Part shown: piece by piece, positions 1 to 8,261 of the stretch
How the letters are laid out: every line of letters begins with the position of its first letter
How positions within the stretch are numbered: position 1 is the first letter of the stretch
Assembly: GCF_900106035.1 (NCBI RefSeq)
Contig: NZ_FNUC01000003.1
Span: 2,163,501-2,227,500 of the forward strand
Reading direction: 5' to 3'
DNA: 64,000 nucleotides
Source: Jiangella alba
Lineage (GTDB): Bacteria > Actinomycetota > Actinomycetes > Jiangellales > Jiangellaceae
The notes under the pieces: generated by a model
The model's input: only the letters and a program-made list of their open reading frames with translations
What the model was told of the DNA's origin: nothing
Database searches by the model: none
Program-made: the position numbers and the translations under genes

Positions 1-240
1 GAGGCGGTCACCATCGCCAACGACCACTCCTACGGCCTGGCCGGCTACGTGTTCGGCGGCGATCGCGACGCCGCGCGTGCCGTGGGCCGCCGGTTGCGCG
101 CCGGCCTCGTGCGGCTGAACTCGCCCTACGGCCCGCCCGACTCCGACCCGGTGATGGGCATGTGGGGCAGCAGCGGCATCGGGCAGATCGGATCAGGTCA
201 GGGCCCGCAGTTCTTCAGCGGGGCACGGTACGTCGGATGA
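1..240 (+). CDS. Aldehyde dehydrogenase, C-terminal fragment (gene begins before the window)
   Basis: Only the last 79 codons are present. They read in frame 1 from the first base to TGA at 238-240. The fragment shows the end of the NAD(P)-dependent aldehyde dehydrogenase fold: an EAVTIANDHSYGLAGYVF segment, an RAGLVRLNSP strand, and a C-terminal SGIGQIGSGQGP region where most family members have a K-x-SGIGRE-type motif. The catalytic Cys and Glu lie upstream of the window, so substrate class cannot be judged. The stop sits about 18 bp before the S9 peptidase start, which suggests co-transcription with it. Confidence 0.85.
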   Translation, partial: EAVTIANDHSYGLAGYVFGGDRDAARAVGRRLRAGLVRLNSPYGPPDSDPVMGMWGSSGIGQIGSGQGPQFFSGARYVG

Positions 241-257
241 GCCGAGGAGTGGATGTC

Positions 258-2543
258 GTGACCACCGATCCTGCCGCCCGCTACGCCCGGGCCGAGGCAC
301 TGCTGCCGCACCACTTCAAGAAGCTGGTCGACGCGCCGCGCGTGAGCCCGGTCTGGATCCGCGACACCGAGACGTTCTGGTACCGCAGGACGACCGCGAA
401 CGGCTCGGAGTTCGTGCTGGTCGACGCGGTGGCGGGCACGAAGCGTCCAGCGTTCGACCACGCCCGGCTGGCGAAGTCGCTCAGCGGTGTCGTCGACGAC
501 GACGTCGATCCGGCCGCCCTGCCGTTCGTCGCGATCGACCTCGTCGACGGTGCGGTCCAGGTCGTCGTCGGCGACCAGCGCATCGAGGTCTCGCTGGACA
601 CCTATGCGGCGGCCGTCGTCGGCCCGGCCCACCCGGCCGAGGTCCGCTCGCCCGACGGGCGCTGGTCCGTCGGCGCGCGCGACCACAACCTGTACGTCCG
701 CGACACGGCGACCGACGAGGAGCGGTGGCTCACCACCGACGGCGTCGAGTCCCACTCCTACGGTGCGATGAACGACGCGGTCTCGTCCCGGGTGATGCAG
801 GAGAACCTGGGCTTCACCCTGCCGCCGCAGGTGGTGTGGTCGCCGGACTCCACCCGGTTCGTCACCCACCGGCTCGATCAGCGCGGCGTCGAGCTCATGC
901 ACCTGGTCCGTTCCACGCCGGCGGACGGCGGGCGCCCCACGCCGATGAGCTACCACTACCCGCTGGTCGGCGACGAGACGGTCGCCACGGCCGAGTTCGT
1001 CGTCTTCGACGCGGCGACGGGGGCGGCGACGTGGTCGGCGGCCGGGCCCGTCCCGACGCCGTTCGTGCCGACGATCGCCTACGGGTTCCTCTGGTGGAAC
1101 GACGACGGCACCAAGATCCACTGGGTGTGGGGCGATCGCGGCGACAGGACGTCCAGGGTGCGCGAACTCGACCCGCGGACCGGGGCGGACACCGTCCTCG
1201 TCGAGGAGACCAGCCAGACCCAGATCCTGTACGCACCCCACCACCACGAACGCAACGTCGAGGTGCTGGACTCGGGCGAGGTGCTGCTGTGGTCCGAGCG
1301 CAGCGGCTGGGGCCATCTGTACTTGCACGGCCCCGATGGCGCCGTCACCACGGTCACCTCCGGTGACTGGCTGGTCCGCCGGATCGTCAGCGTCGACGAG
1401 CGGGCCCGGCGGGTCGTCTTCACCGCGGCCGGCCGTGAGCCCGGCGCCGACATCTACCTGCAGGAGCTCTACTCGGTGTCGCTGGACGGCGGCGAGATCA
1501 CGGCCGTCACCTCCGACGGGCTCGACCACGACTGCCTGCCGTCGAGGTCCGGGCGGTTCTTCGTCGACGTCACGTCCAGCGTCGACGTCCCCGCCGTGTC
1601 GGTGCTGCGCGACGGGACCACCGGCGAGGTCGTGACGGACCTCGAGCAGGCGGACGCGTCGGCCCTCTACGCTGCCGGCTGGACACCGCCGGAACGCGTC
1701 GTGGTCAAGGCGGCCGACGGCGTGACCGACATCTACTGCGCCGTCTACACCCCGTTCGACTTCGACCCGTCGCGGAAGTACGCGGTCCTCGACGAGATCT
1801 ACGCCGGCCCGCAGGTGTCGACCACGCCGCTGCGGTTCCCGCTGTCCGGCGGTGCCCTGACCGGATCGCGCCACGGGCACGTGTTCGCCGCGCTCGGCTT
1901 CGTCGTCGTCGCCGTCGACGCACGGGGGACCGCGCTACGGCACAAGGCGTTCCAGGACCACGAGCGGCTACATGGCGCCGGCCAGTACGTCGAGGACCAT
2001 GTCGCGGCGATCACGCAGCTCGCCGAGGCCCGGCCGTGGATGGATCTGGACCGCGTCGGCATCTTCGGCCACTCCGGCGGCGGACTCGGGTCCACGAGGG
2101 CGCTGCTGCAGGCCCCCGACTTCTTCAAGGTCGCGGTCTCGTCCTCCGGCGACCACGACGACAAGACCTACCACGCGTGGTGGGGAGAGAAGTTCTTCGG
2201 GCGGCCCGACGAGTTCGACTACGAGGCCCATGCCAACGCCTCGCTCGCCGGCCAGCTGAAGGGCAAGCTCCTCCTGGTGCACGGCGAGATGGACGACAAC
2301 GTCACGCCGCATCAGACGATGCGGCTCGTGGACGCGTTGATGGCGGCGAACAAGGACTTCGACCTGCTCATCGTCCCGAACGCCGAGCATTCCCTGATGG
2401 TGCATCAGGAGTACTGGCTGCGGCGGCGCTGGGACTACCTCGTCCGTCACCTCATGGGGGAGACGCCTCCGGCGTACCGCATCGCGGACATCCCGCTGGA
2501 TGCCGAGTTGCTGGCCTCCCTGGGCGCCTCGCCCTTCCGCTGA
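258..2543 (+). CDS. S9 family peptidase (DPP-IV/prolyl oligopeptidase-like), paralogue 1
   Basis: A 761-residue protein with no signal peptide, so probably cytoplasmic. The N-terminal ~480 residues are the DPP-IV beta-propeller type, with repeated WSPDSTRF, LYVRDT and GHLY strands. The C-terminal ~270 residues are an alpha/beta-hydrolase with a Ser-Asp-His triad: Ser606 in GHSGGG, Asp679 in HGEMDDN and His711 in NAEHS. The expected role is release of dipeptides or cleavage of short Pro/Ala peptides. GTG at 258 was chosen because it follows GAGGAG and because the paralogue at 12969 starts at the same residue after the same RBS. An ATG at 237 would overlap the upstream stop and is the alternative. 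Two close paralogues lie at 12969 and 15233. Confidence 0.92.
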   Translation: MTTDPAARYARAEALLPHHFKKLVDAPRVSPVWIRDTETFWYRRTTANGSEFVLVDAVAGTKRPAFDHARLAKSLSGVVDDDVDPAALPFVAIDLVDGAVQVVVGDQRIEVSLDTYAAAVVGPAHPAEVRSPDGRWSVGARDHNLYVRDTATDEERWLTTDGVESHSYGAMNDAVSSRVMQENLGFTLPPQVVWSPDSTRFVTHRLDQRGVELMHLVRSTPADGGRPTPMSYHYPLVGDETVATAEFVVFDAATGAATWSAAGPVPTPFVPTIAYGFLWWNDDGTKIHWVWGDRGDRTSRVRELDPRTGADTVLVEETSQTQILYAPHHHERNVEVLDSGEVLLWSERSGWGHLYLHGPDGAVTTVTSGDWLVRRIVSVDERARRVVFTAAGREPGADIYLQELYSVSLDGGEITAVTSDGLDHDCLPSRSGRFFVDVTSSVDVPAVSVLRDGTTGEVVTDLEQADASALYAAGWTPPERVVVKAADGVTDIYCAVYTPFDFDPSRKYAVLDEIYAGPQVSTTPLRFPLSGGALTGSRHGHVFAALGFVVVAVDARGTALRHKAFQDHERLHGAGQYVEDHVAAITQLAEARPWMDLDRVGIFGHSGGGLGSTRALLQAPDFFKVAVSSSGDHDDKTYHAWWGEKFFGRPDEFDYEAHANASLAGQLKGKLLLVHGEMDDNVTPHQTMRLVDALMAANKDFDLLIVPNAEHSLMVHQEYWLRRRWDYLVRHLMGETPPAYRIADIPLDAELLASLGASPFR

Positions 2544-2589
2544 CGCCGTTCGGGGTGCGGTGCAGCCGCGTGGTGTCCCTCTCGCTGCG

Positions 2590-2595
2590 TAAACT
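2590..2595 (+). promoter_or_regulatory. Candidate -10 box (TAAACT) for a leaderless gene
   Basis: TAAACT fits the actinobacterial TANNNT -10 consensus. It ends 8 nt before the GTG at 2604, and no Shine-Dalgarno sequence precedes that codon, so transcription would begin at or next to the start codon. No clear -35 was seen. Confidence 0.3.
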
Positions 2596-2603
2596 GCTGA
2601 GCC

Positions 2604-2903
2604 GTGCCCGACCGACCTGAGATCGTCTGCATCTGCGGCTCTACGCGGTTCGTGGACGAGATGCGTGCGGCGAACCGTGATCTGACCTTCGCAGGTGTCA
2701 TCGTCGTCGCGCCAGGCGAAGCAGACGAGTTGATCACCGACGTGCAGAAGACCGCGCTGGACACCCTCCACCTGCGCAAGATCGACCTGGCTGACCGGGT
2801 TCTGGTGGTCAACCCAGGCGGGTACATCGGCGAGTCCACGAGCAGGGAGATCGCATACGCCACCGCCACCGGCAAGCCGATCTCGTTCACCGATCCCGTC
2901 TGA
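2604..2903 (+). CDS. Small conserved protein, nucleoside-deoxyribosyltransferase-like fold (function unknown)
   Basis: A 99-residue protein starting at GTG. It opens with ICGSTRF, the nucleotide-binding loop seen in the nucleoside 2-deoxyribosyltransferase / DUF4406-like superfamily. It continues with LRKIDLADRVLVVNPGGYIGESTSREI, which has the 'D-x-V-L-V-V-N-x-G-G-Y-I-G-x-S-T' pattern of that fold. It is shorter than true deoxyribosyltransferases (about 150 residues) and may bind rather than process nucleosides. It has no RBS and a -10-like box just upstream, so it may be leaderless. It appears to be a single gene unrelated to the peptidase locus. Confidence 0.7.
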   Translation: MPDRPEIVCICGSTRFVDEMRAANRDLTFAGVIVVAPGEADELITDVQKTALDTLHLRKIDLADRVLVVNPGGYIGESTSREIAYATATGKPISFTDPV

Positions 2904-3010
2904 CTACCCATCCACGGCGAACCGGGCGTGGCTGCGCGAGCGCGGCATCGCCACGATGACGCCGACGTCGTCATCCAACATGCGGGTCACAGTCACACCG
3001 GCGATGGCGG

Positions 3011-3305
3011 GTGGCATCGCTGCGTTCACTGGGTGGCGCCGCTGCTGCGAGGACGACAGTGATGCCACCCACTCGGCGCAGCGATCTCACCCGTTCGCCG
3101 GGGCCCGGCTGTGCGCAGGTTCCAGGGTGCACCGGCATCCGCGCCCCGGCCGGCGTGATCGATGTGAGATCGCTGCGACAACGATGCGGCAACCTGGTCG
3201 CGGACGCGACAGTGTGCTCACATCGATCACGCAGCGATCTCACACCGTTGCGTGGCGCCGCTGCTGCCAGGGCGACAGTGAGGCCACCCAGCCGGCGCAG
3301 CGCTA
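3011..3305. repeat. Nested palindromic intergenic repeat block
   Basis: This fills most of the 399-bp gap between 2903 and 3303, and I see no supportable gene in it. CGTGATCGATGTGAG at 3154-3168 is the exact reverse complement of 3217-3231. GTGAGATCGCTGCG at 3164-3177 is the exact reverse complement of CGCAGCGATCTCAC at 3230-3243. GCAGCGATCTCAC recurs at 3079-3090. A ~53-bp unit beginning GTGGCGCCGCTGCTGC is repeated directly at 3033 and 3252 with a few mismatches. The first unit is itself framed by GTGGCATC (3011) and GATGCCAC (3061). The second unit runs to the stop codon of the GntR gene. It is probably a REP-like or regulatory palindrome cluster. Confidence 0.6.
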
Positions 3306-3944
3306 GGGGTGCGTGAGGTGCCGCCGCATCAGTGCCTCGGCGGCCGCGCCGTCACCCGCCTCGATCAGGTCGACGAGGTCGAGGTGCTGGGCGGCGGCGG
3401 CCGCGAGGGCGCCCCGCTCGACGAACGGGGCGAGGACGGCCAGCCGGGTCTGGTCGCAGAGCCGGGAGATCAGGTCCACGAGGCGCTGGTTGCCCGCGTA
3501 GCCGGCGAGCCGGAGGTGGAAGCGGCGGTCGCCCCGGTGGTAGGCGATCAGGTCGCCGGCGCTCGCGCGGCCGGCGATCTCCCGGGCGAGCTCGCGCAGG
3601 GCGGGGACGTCGCGGCGGGGGATCGACGCGGTCGCGCGGCGGGCGGCCGGGGGCTCGACCAGCAGACGCAGGTCGGTGATCTCGTCGAGGTCCTGCTCGG
3701 ACACCTCGGCCACGCGGAACCCCTTGTTCGGCACCGCCGACACCAGCCCCTCACCGAGCAGGTCGAGCAGCGCCTCACGCACCGGCGTCGCGGAGATCCC
3801 GAAGCGCTGCCCGAGACTCGGCGCGGAGTACACCGTGCCGGGCTCCATCTCGCCCGAGACGATGGCCTCGCGCAGGGCGCGGGCGACGCTCACCCGCAGC
3901 CCTTCCTGCTTGGGAATCGCGGCGAAGGCCGGCATGGACGTCAC
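3303..3944 (-). CDS. GntR-family transcriptional regulator with FCD ligand domain
   Basis: 213 residues. The N-terminal winged helix (about residues 15-80) has the GntR pattern: 'L-R-E-A-I-x-x-G-E-x-x-P-G', then SATPVREALLDLLGEGLV. The C-terminal all-helical FCD domain (about 90-210) carries the spaced His/Asp/Arg residues usual for FadR-subfamily metal or carboxylate sensing (YHRGDRRFHLRL). It is the last gene of the leftward peptide-transport operon, 7 bp after the SDR, so it probably controls that operon and perhaps the divergent one. A TCTAGTGCCTAGA palindrome in the control region at 11668 is a candidate operator. Confidence 0.93.
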   Translation of the reverse strand: MTSMPAFAAIPKQEGLRVSVARALREAIVSGEMEPGTVYSAPSLGQRFGISATPVREALLDLLGEGLVSAVPNKGFRVAEVSEQDLDEITDLRLLVEPPAARRATASIPRRDVPALRELAREIAGRASAGDLIAYHRGDRRFHLRLAGYAGNQRLVDLISRLCDQTRLAVLAPFVERGALAAAAAQHLDLVDLIEAGDGAAAEALMRRHLTHP

Positions 3945-3951
3945 GGTGCGG

Positions 3952-4743
3952 CTACTTCGGGGGCAGCCGGACGCCGCCGTCGACCCGGACGACCGAGCCG
4001 TTCATGTACGGGTTCGTCAGGCACTCCACCACCATGCGGGCGACCTCGTCGGGCCGTCCGAGCCGCTTGGGGAACAGCACCGACTGGCCCAGCCGGGCCT
4101 TGAACTCCTCGGCCTTCTCGCCCTCGCCGTAGATCGGGGTGTCGACGAGACCCGGCGCGATGGTGTTGAGGCGGATCCCGCTCACCGACAGGTCGCGGGC
4201 CACCGGGAGCGTGAGACCCACGATGCCGCCCTTGGACGACGAGTACGCGGCCTGGCCGATCTGACCGTCGAACGCGGCCACGCTGGCGAACGCCACGATC
4301 GCGCCGCGCCCGCCGTCGGCGTCGGGCTCGTTGCGGCTCATCGCGGTGGCGGCCAGCCGGATCGTGTCGAAGGTGCCGATCAGGTTCACCCCGAGGACCT
4401 TGGTGTACAGCTCGAGGTCGTGGGCCGAGGCGAACTCGCCGTCGCGGCCGATGGTGCGCTGCGCCGGCGCGAAGCCGGCCGAGCAGACCACGGCGCGCAG
4501 CGGCGCCAGCTCGACGGCCCGTTCGACCGCGCCCTGGACCTGCTCGGTGCGGGTGACGTCGACCTCGACGAAGACGCCGCCGATCTCGTCGGCCAGCGCG
4601 CCGCCCTTCTCGGCCTGCAGGTCGGCGACGACGACCCGCGCGCCGGCCGCGGCGAGCTGCCGGGCGGCGGCCGCGCCGATGCCCGAGGCGGCGCCGGTGA
4701 CGAGCGCGGACGAACCGCCCAGCGCGGTGGTGTCGATGGTCAT
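3952..4743 (-). CDS. SDR-family NAD(P)-dependent oxidoreductase
   Basis: 263 residues, the usual length for a classical short-chain dehydrogenase/reductase. It has the TGAASGIG cofactor loop near residue 17, an acidic residue in VVVADLQ that favours NAD(H), and the intact active-site pair in AAYSSSKGG (Tyr and Lys) preceded by the catalytic Ser in FASVAAF. The C-terminal SVVRVDGG signature is complete. Its start codon overlaps the stop of the S15 hydrolase gene by 4 nt, so the two are translated together. The substrate is unknown; the context suggests a hydroxy compound released by the hydrolases. Confidence 0.93.
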   Translation of the reverse strand: MTIDTTALGGSSALVTGAASGIGAAAARQLAAAGARVVVADLQAEKGGALADEIGGVFVEVDVTRTEQVQGAVERAVELAPLRAVVCSAGFAPAQRTIGRDGEFASAHDLELYTKVLGVNLIGTFDTIRLAATAMSRNEPDADGGRGAIVAFASVAAFDGQIGQAAYSSSKGGIVGLTLPVARDLSVSGIRLNTIAPGLVDTPIYGEGEKAEEFKARLGQSVLFPKRLGRPDEVARMVVECLTNPYMNGSVVRVDGGVRLPPK

Positions 4744-6440
4744 GACTCGATCTCCAATCGGATCCGCGACGGACGTGCGTCGCCGTGGAAGACGCTGTTG
4801 TGCGCCACGCGTGGTTCGGCCTGGGTGGCGATCGGCTCGAACGTGTTGAGGTTCCGGGCGAACCAGGGGAACTCCGAGCTGGCCAGCACCAGCCTGATCC
4901 GGTGGCCCGGCCGGATCGTGTGGAACATGGGGGTGAGCTCGATCGAGTAGCGCTCGACCGCGCCCGGCGTGACGGCCGCGGGCGCCGACAGGTCCTTACC
5001 GTGCGACGCGCGCAGGCAACCCCAGGCGACGCAGAGCGCCCGGCCCTCGTCGTCGACGTCGGCGAGCTTCACGTGCCATTCCGTGTCCTCGCCGTCGGTG
5101 GACGCCCACAGCTCGGCCTCGCCCCAGCCGCGGATGGTCACGGCGCCGTCGAGCGGCGCGCTGGTCCACGACACGACGCCGGGCTGGGCCTCGAGCTCGG
5201 CGAGGTCCAGGTCCGGCTCCAGCGGCAGGTTCTCCAGGTCGACGCTCAGGCCGTTGGGCGCCAGCGGGTCGTAGTCGTAGCTGTGCGACCCGGCCGTCCC
5301 GGGCGCCTCACCGAGGGTGGCGTCGTCACCGAGGTACAGGCTCAGCTCCCGGGTGCCGCCGGCCCAGGCCGGCCGGACCTGCCACGACTTCGCGCCGGGG
5401 TCGTAGAGCTGCACCCGCGGCTCGTCGTCGACCCCGTTGTCCTCGCCGCGCAGGAACCGGTCGAAGAAGCGCAGCTGGATGCCGGCCATGTCGACCGTCC
5501 CGCCGGGATACTCGATGCCCTTGTACGTGCTGGTCGGGTAGTACGACGACACGTGGCTCCACGGCCCGACGAGCAGCCACTGCCGGTCGCGGGCGGGGGA
5601 GTGCGCCATCATCTGCTCGTAGTGGTGGAACGCGGCCTGGATGTCCTCGCGGTCGTGCCAGCCGGTGACGTGCAGGGTCGGGACGTCGAAGGTGTAGGCG
5701 CCGTCGAAGCGGCGCCCGCGCCACACGTCGTCGAGGGCGTCGTGCTCCATCCACTCCGCCCAGCCCGGCCCGGCGGTGTCGAGGACGTCGCCCATGGCCT
5801 GGACCGGCAGCAGGTCGAACAGGGCGGGCACGTCGAGGCTGGAGTCCATGATGCGGCGCCGGACCGCCGCCCACCACCACACGAAGAACAGCTGGAAGCA
5901 CCCGTAGGTGTACGGGATCTCCTGCTGCCACCGGCCGGCCGCGGAGAACGGGGTGGCCGCCCGCAGGTGCGGCGGGTTCTGGCTGACGGTGGCCATGGTG
6001 GTCCACCCGTCGTAGCTCAGCCCTTCGGCGCCGACGGCGCCGCCGCACCAGTCCTGCGCCGCCACCCACTCGACGACGTCGTGCCCGTCCTGCGCCTCGG
6101 TGAGGGTGAACGGGTGCCACAGGCCCTCGGACTTGCCGCGCCCGCGGACGTCGTAGCGGACGTGCACGTAGCCGGCGTCGACCTTGCGGCTGACGTCCTG
6201 CGGCATCCCGGCGCTCTTGTCGTACGGGGTTCCGCGCACGATCGCCGGCGCGGGCAGCACCGCGGCCGCCGGGAGGTGCACGGTGGCCGCGAGCTCGACG
6301 CCGTCGCGCATCGGGATGCCGGCCTCGAACGACCGCGGCGCCGTCGGGTCGACCTGCCGGTACGCGTCGAAGACGTCGCGCGGCGGACGGTCCGGGGTCG
6401 GCGCGCCGAACGGCGCGCGTCCGAGGGTCCCGTACGTCAT
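4740..6440 (-). CDS. CocE/NonD-type S15 hydrolase (X-Pro dipeptidyl-peptidase family)
   Basis: 566 residues from ATG at 6440. The N-terminal alpha/beta-hydrolase domain contains the family nucleophile motif GLSYDG with Ser142. An RYDVRGRGKSEG segment precedes it, as in cocaine esterase and X-Pro dipeptidyl-peptidases. A helical insert follows. The last ~200 residues form the C-terminal jelly-roll domain, including the VSWTSAPL and FPWFARN-type motifs. Expected activity is hydrolysis of peptide or ester bonds of small imported compounds in the cytoplasm. The reading frame stays open for another 218 codons upstream, but that stretch is antisense-like shadow of the ATPase gene. ATG 6440 overlaps the ATPase stop (ATGA). 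Confidence 0.93.
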   Translation of the reverse strand: MTYGTLGRAPFGAPTPDRPPRDVFDAYRQVDPTAPRSFEAGIPMRDGVELAATVHLPAAAVLPAPAIVRGTPYDKSAGMPQDVSRKVDAGYVHVRYDVRGRGKSEGLWHPFTLTEAQDGHDVVEWVAAQDWCGGAVGAEGLSYDGWTTMATVSQNPPHLRAATPFSAAGRWQQEIPYTYGCFQLFFVWWWAAVRRRIMDSSLDVPALFDLLPVQAMGDVLDTAGPGWAEWMEHDALDDVWRGRRFDGAYTFDVPTLHVTGWHDREDIQAAFHHYEQMMAHSPARDRQWLLVGPWSHVSSYYPTSTYKGIEYPGGTVDMAGIQLRFFDRFLRGEDNGVDDEPRVQLYDPGAKSWQVRPAWAGGTRELSLYLGDDATLGEAPGTAGSHSYDYDPLAPNGLSVDLENLPLEPDLDLAELEAQPGVVSWTSAPLDGAVTIRGWGEAELWASTDGEDTEWHVKLADVDDEGRALCVAWGCLRASHGKDLSAPAAVTPGAVERYSIELTPMFHTIRPGHRIRLVLASSEFPWFARNLNTFEPIATQAEPRVAHNSVFHGDARPSRIRLEIES

Positions 6441-7270
6441 GGCGTGCTCCTCCGCGTCGGTTGCCGGTGCTCGAGGTCCAGGTCCAGCGGTGGCAGGTCG
6501 GTCGCCGCCGCGAGGAGGGTCCGGGTGAAGTCCGCCGACGGCTCGGTCAGCACCTGGCCGACCGTGCCCTCCTCGACGATCAGCCCGTCGGCCATGACGG
6601 CCACGCGGTCGCACAGCTGCCGGACGACGGCGAGGTCGTGGGAGATGAACAGCATGGTCAGACCCAGCTCGCGCTGGAGCTGCTTGAGCAGGAGCAGCAC
6701 CGAGGCCTGGATCGAGACGTCCAGCGCCGACACCGGCTCGTCGGCGACCAGCAGCGACGGCTCGACGGCCAGCGCCCGGGCGATCCCGAGCCGTTGCCGC
6801 TGCCCGCCGGAGAAGGCGCGGGGACGCTGGTCCAGCGCGCTGCGCGGCATGCCCACCAGGTCGAGCAGTTCGGCCGCCCGCCGTTCCGCGGCCGCGCGGC
6901 CCGAGGCCAGGCGGTGCACCCGCAGGATCTCGATCAGCGCGGCGCCGATGGTCATGCGCGGGTTCAGGCTGCTGTAGGGGTCCTGGAAGATCATCTGGAT
7001 GGCGCGGCGCTGTCCGCGGTCGCGGGCCGGGTCCAGCGGCGCGCCCGCGAACGTGATCGAGCCGCGGGTCGGCCGCTGCAGCCCGGCGACGCACTTGGCG
7101 GTCGTCGACTTGCCCGACCCCGACTCGCCGACCAGGGCGAACGCTTCACCGGCGCGCACGGACAAGTCGACGCCGCGGACGGCGTGGACCCGGCCGCGGT
7201 CACCGCCCCAGGACCGGCCGGAGGTGAACGTCACCGCCAGGTCCCGCACGTCGAGCAGCGGTTCAGTCAT
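6437..7270 (-). CDS. Oligopeptide ABC transporter ATP-binding protein (OppF/DppF type)
   Basis: 277 residues. It has a complete ABC cassette: Walker A GESGSGKST at residues 48-56, a Q-loop in FQDPYSSLNP, signature FSGGQRQRLGIARAL, Walker B LLVADEPVSALD and an H-loop in FISHD. 'Q-D-P-Y-S-S-L-N-P' is typical of peptide and nickel importers. It is about 50 residues shorter than usual OppF because the C-terminal oligopeptide-transporter extension is nearly absent. The start at ATG 7270 overlaps the OppD-like gene by 8 nt. It works with its neighbour as an ATPase heterodimer on the inner face of the membrane. Confidence 0.93.
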   Translation of the reverse strand: MTEPLLDVRDLAVTFTSGRSWGGDRGRVHAVRGVDLSVRAGEAFALVGESGSGKSTTAKCVAGLQRPTRGSITFAGAPLDPARDRGQRRAIQMIFQDPYSSLNPRMTIGAALIEILRVHRLASGRAAAERRAAELLDLVGMPRSALDQRPRAFSGGQRQRLGIARALAVEPSLLVADEPVSALDVSIQASVLLLLKQLQRELGLTMLFISHDLAVVRQLCDRVAVMADGLIVEEGTVGQVLTEPSADFTRTLLAAATDLPPLDLDLEHRQPTRRSTP

Positions 7271-8261
7271 GGAGTCCTCCCGCCATGGCCGCCAGCAGCG
7301 GATGGCGCCGGCAGGCGGTCGAGCGGCCGGCGCCGATGGGGACGAACTCGATCTCGCTCCGGCACTCGGGTTCGGCGTACTCGCAGCGCGGCGCGAACGC
7401 GCACCCGGGCAGCTCCTCGCCGCGCTGCGGCGGGTTGCCGGGGATCGCCCGCAGGGCGTCGATGTCACGGTCGCGCGTGGGCACGGCCCGCAGCAGCGCC
7501 AGCGTGTACGGATGCCGGGGCCGGCGCAGCAGCTGCTCCGTCGGTCCTTCCTCCACCACCTGGCCGGCGTACATCACCGCGATGCGGTCGCAGATCCGCG
7601 CCGCCACGCCCAGGTCGTGCGTCACGAACACGATCCCGATACCGAGGTCGCGCACGAGGTCAGTCAGCAGGTCCAGGATCTTGAGCGTGACGGTGGCGTC
7701 CAGGGCGGTGGTCGGCTCGTCGCACAGCAGCAGCGACGGGTTGCCCGCCAGGGCGATCGCGATGACCACCCGCTGGCGCATCCCGCCGGACAACTGGTGC
7801 GGGAACTGGCGGTAGCGGCGGGCGGGCTCGGGGAAACCGACCCGCTCCAGCAGCTCGACCGCCCGGGTCCGCGCCTGGGACCGGGAGAGGCCGCCGTGGG
7901 CCATGGCGGCCTCGGCGATCTGCCGCCCGATCCGCATCGTCGGGTTCAACGCCGTCATCGGCTCCTGGAAGACCATGCCGACGGTGCGGCCGCGCAGCCT
8001 GCGCAGCGCCTGCGGGCCGGCCCTGACGACGTCGACCCGGTCGACCTCGATGTCGCCGCCGGCGACGGCGACGCTGGTGGGCAGCAGCCCGGCGATCGCC
8101 CGCAGGGTCAGCGACTTCCCGGACCCGGACTCGCCGGCGATGCCGACGACCTCGCCTCGGGCCGCGTGCAGCGACGCGCCGCGCACCACGTCGTGCGGCT
8201 CGGCACCGACGCGCAGCCGCAGTCCCCGCACCGAGAGCAGGTGCTCGTCCGGCCCGGTCAC
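7263..8261 (-). CDS. Oligopeptide ABC transporter ATP-binding protein (OppD/DppD type)
   Basis: 332 residues from GTG at 8261, which overlaps the permease stop as GTGA. Walker A is GESGSGKS at residues 43-50, the Q-loop lies in FQEPMTALNP, the signature is LSGGMRQRVVIAIAL, and Walker B is LLLCDEPTTALD. The C-terminal oligopeptide-transporter tail is present, with the Cys-rich pattern 'G-C-x-F-x-P-R-C-x-Y-x-x-x-x-C' that distinguishes OppD-type subunits. It pairs with the adjacent OppF-like ATPase. Confidence 0.94.
   Translation of the reverse strand: MTGPDEHLLSVRGLRLRVGAEPHDVVRGASLHAARGEVVGIAGESGSGKSLTLRAIAGLLPTSVAVAGGDIEVDRVDVVRAGPQALRRLRGRTVGMVFQEPMTALNPTMRIGRQIAEAAMAHGGLSRSQARTRAVELLERVGFPEPARRYRQFPHQLSGGMRQRVVIAIALAGNPSLLLCDEPTTALDATVTLKILDLLTDLVRDLGIGIVFVTHDLGVAARICDRIAVMYAGQVVEEGPTEQLLRRPRHPYTLALLRAVPTRDRDIDALRAIPGNPPQRGEELPGCAFAPRCEYAEPECRSEIEFVPIGAGRSTACRRHPLLAAMAGGLHD

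Noticed and set aside
162-257. N-terminal extension of the first S9 peptidase from ATG 162
   Set aside because: It lies inside the aldehyde dehydrogenase gene, has no RBS and is absent from the two paralogues.
198-1880. Long minus-strand open frame antisense to the first S9 gene
   Set aside because: Arg/Val-rich low-complexity translation with no domain; a high-GC shadow of the real gene, as are similar antisense frames at 11711-12907, 15842-17446 and 26060-27406.
2956-3316. Overlapping open frames in the 3.0-3.3 kb gap
   Set aside because: They are composed of the palindromic repeat and have no domain or RBS.
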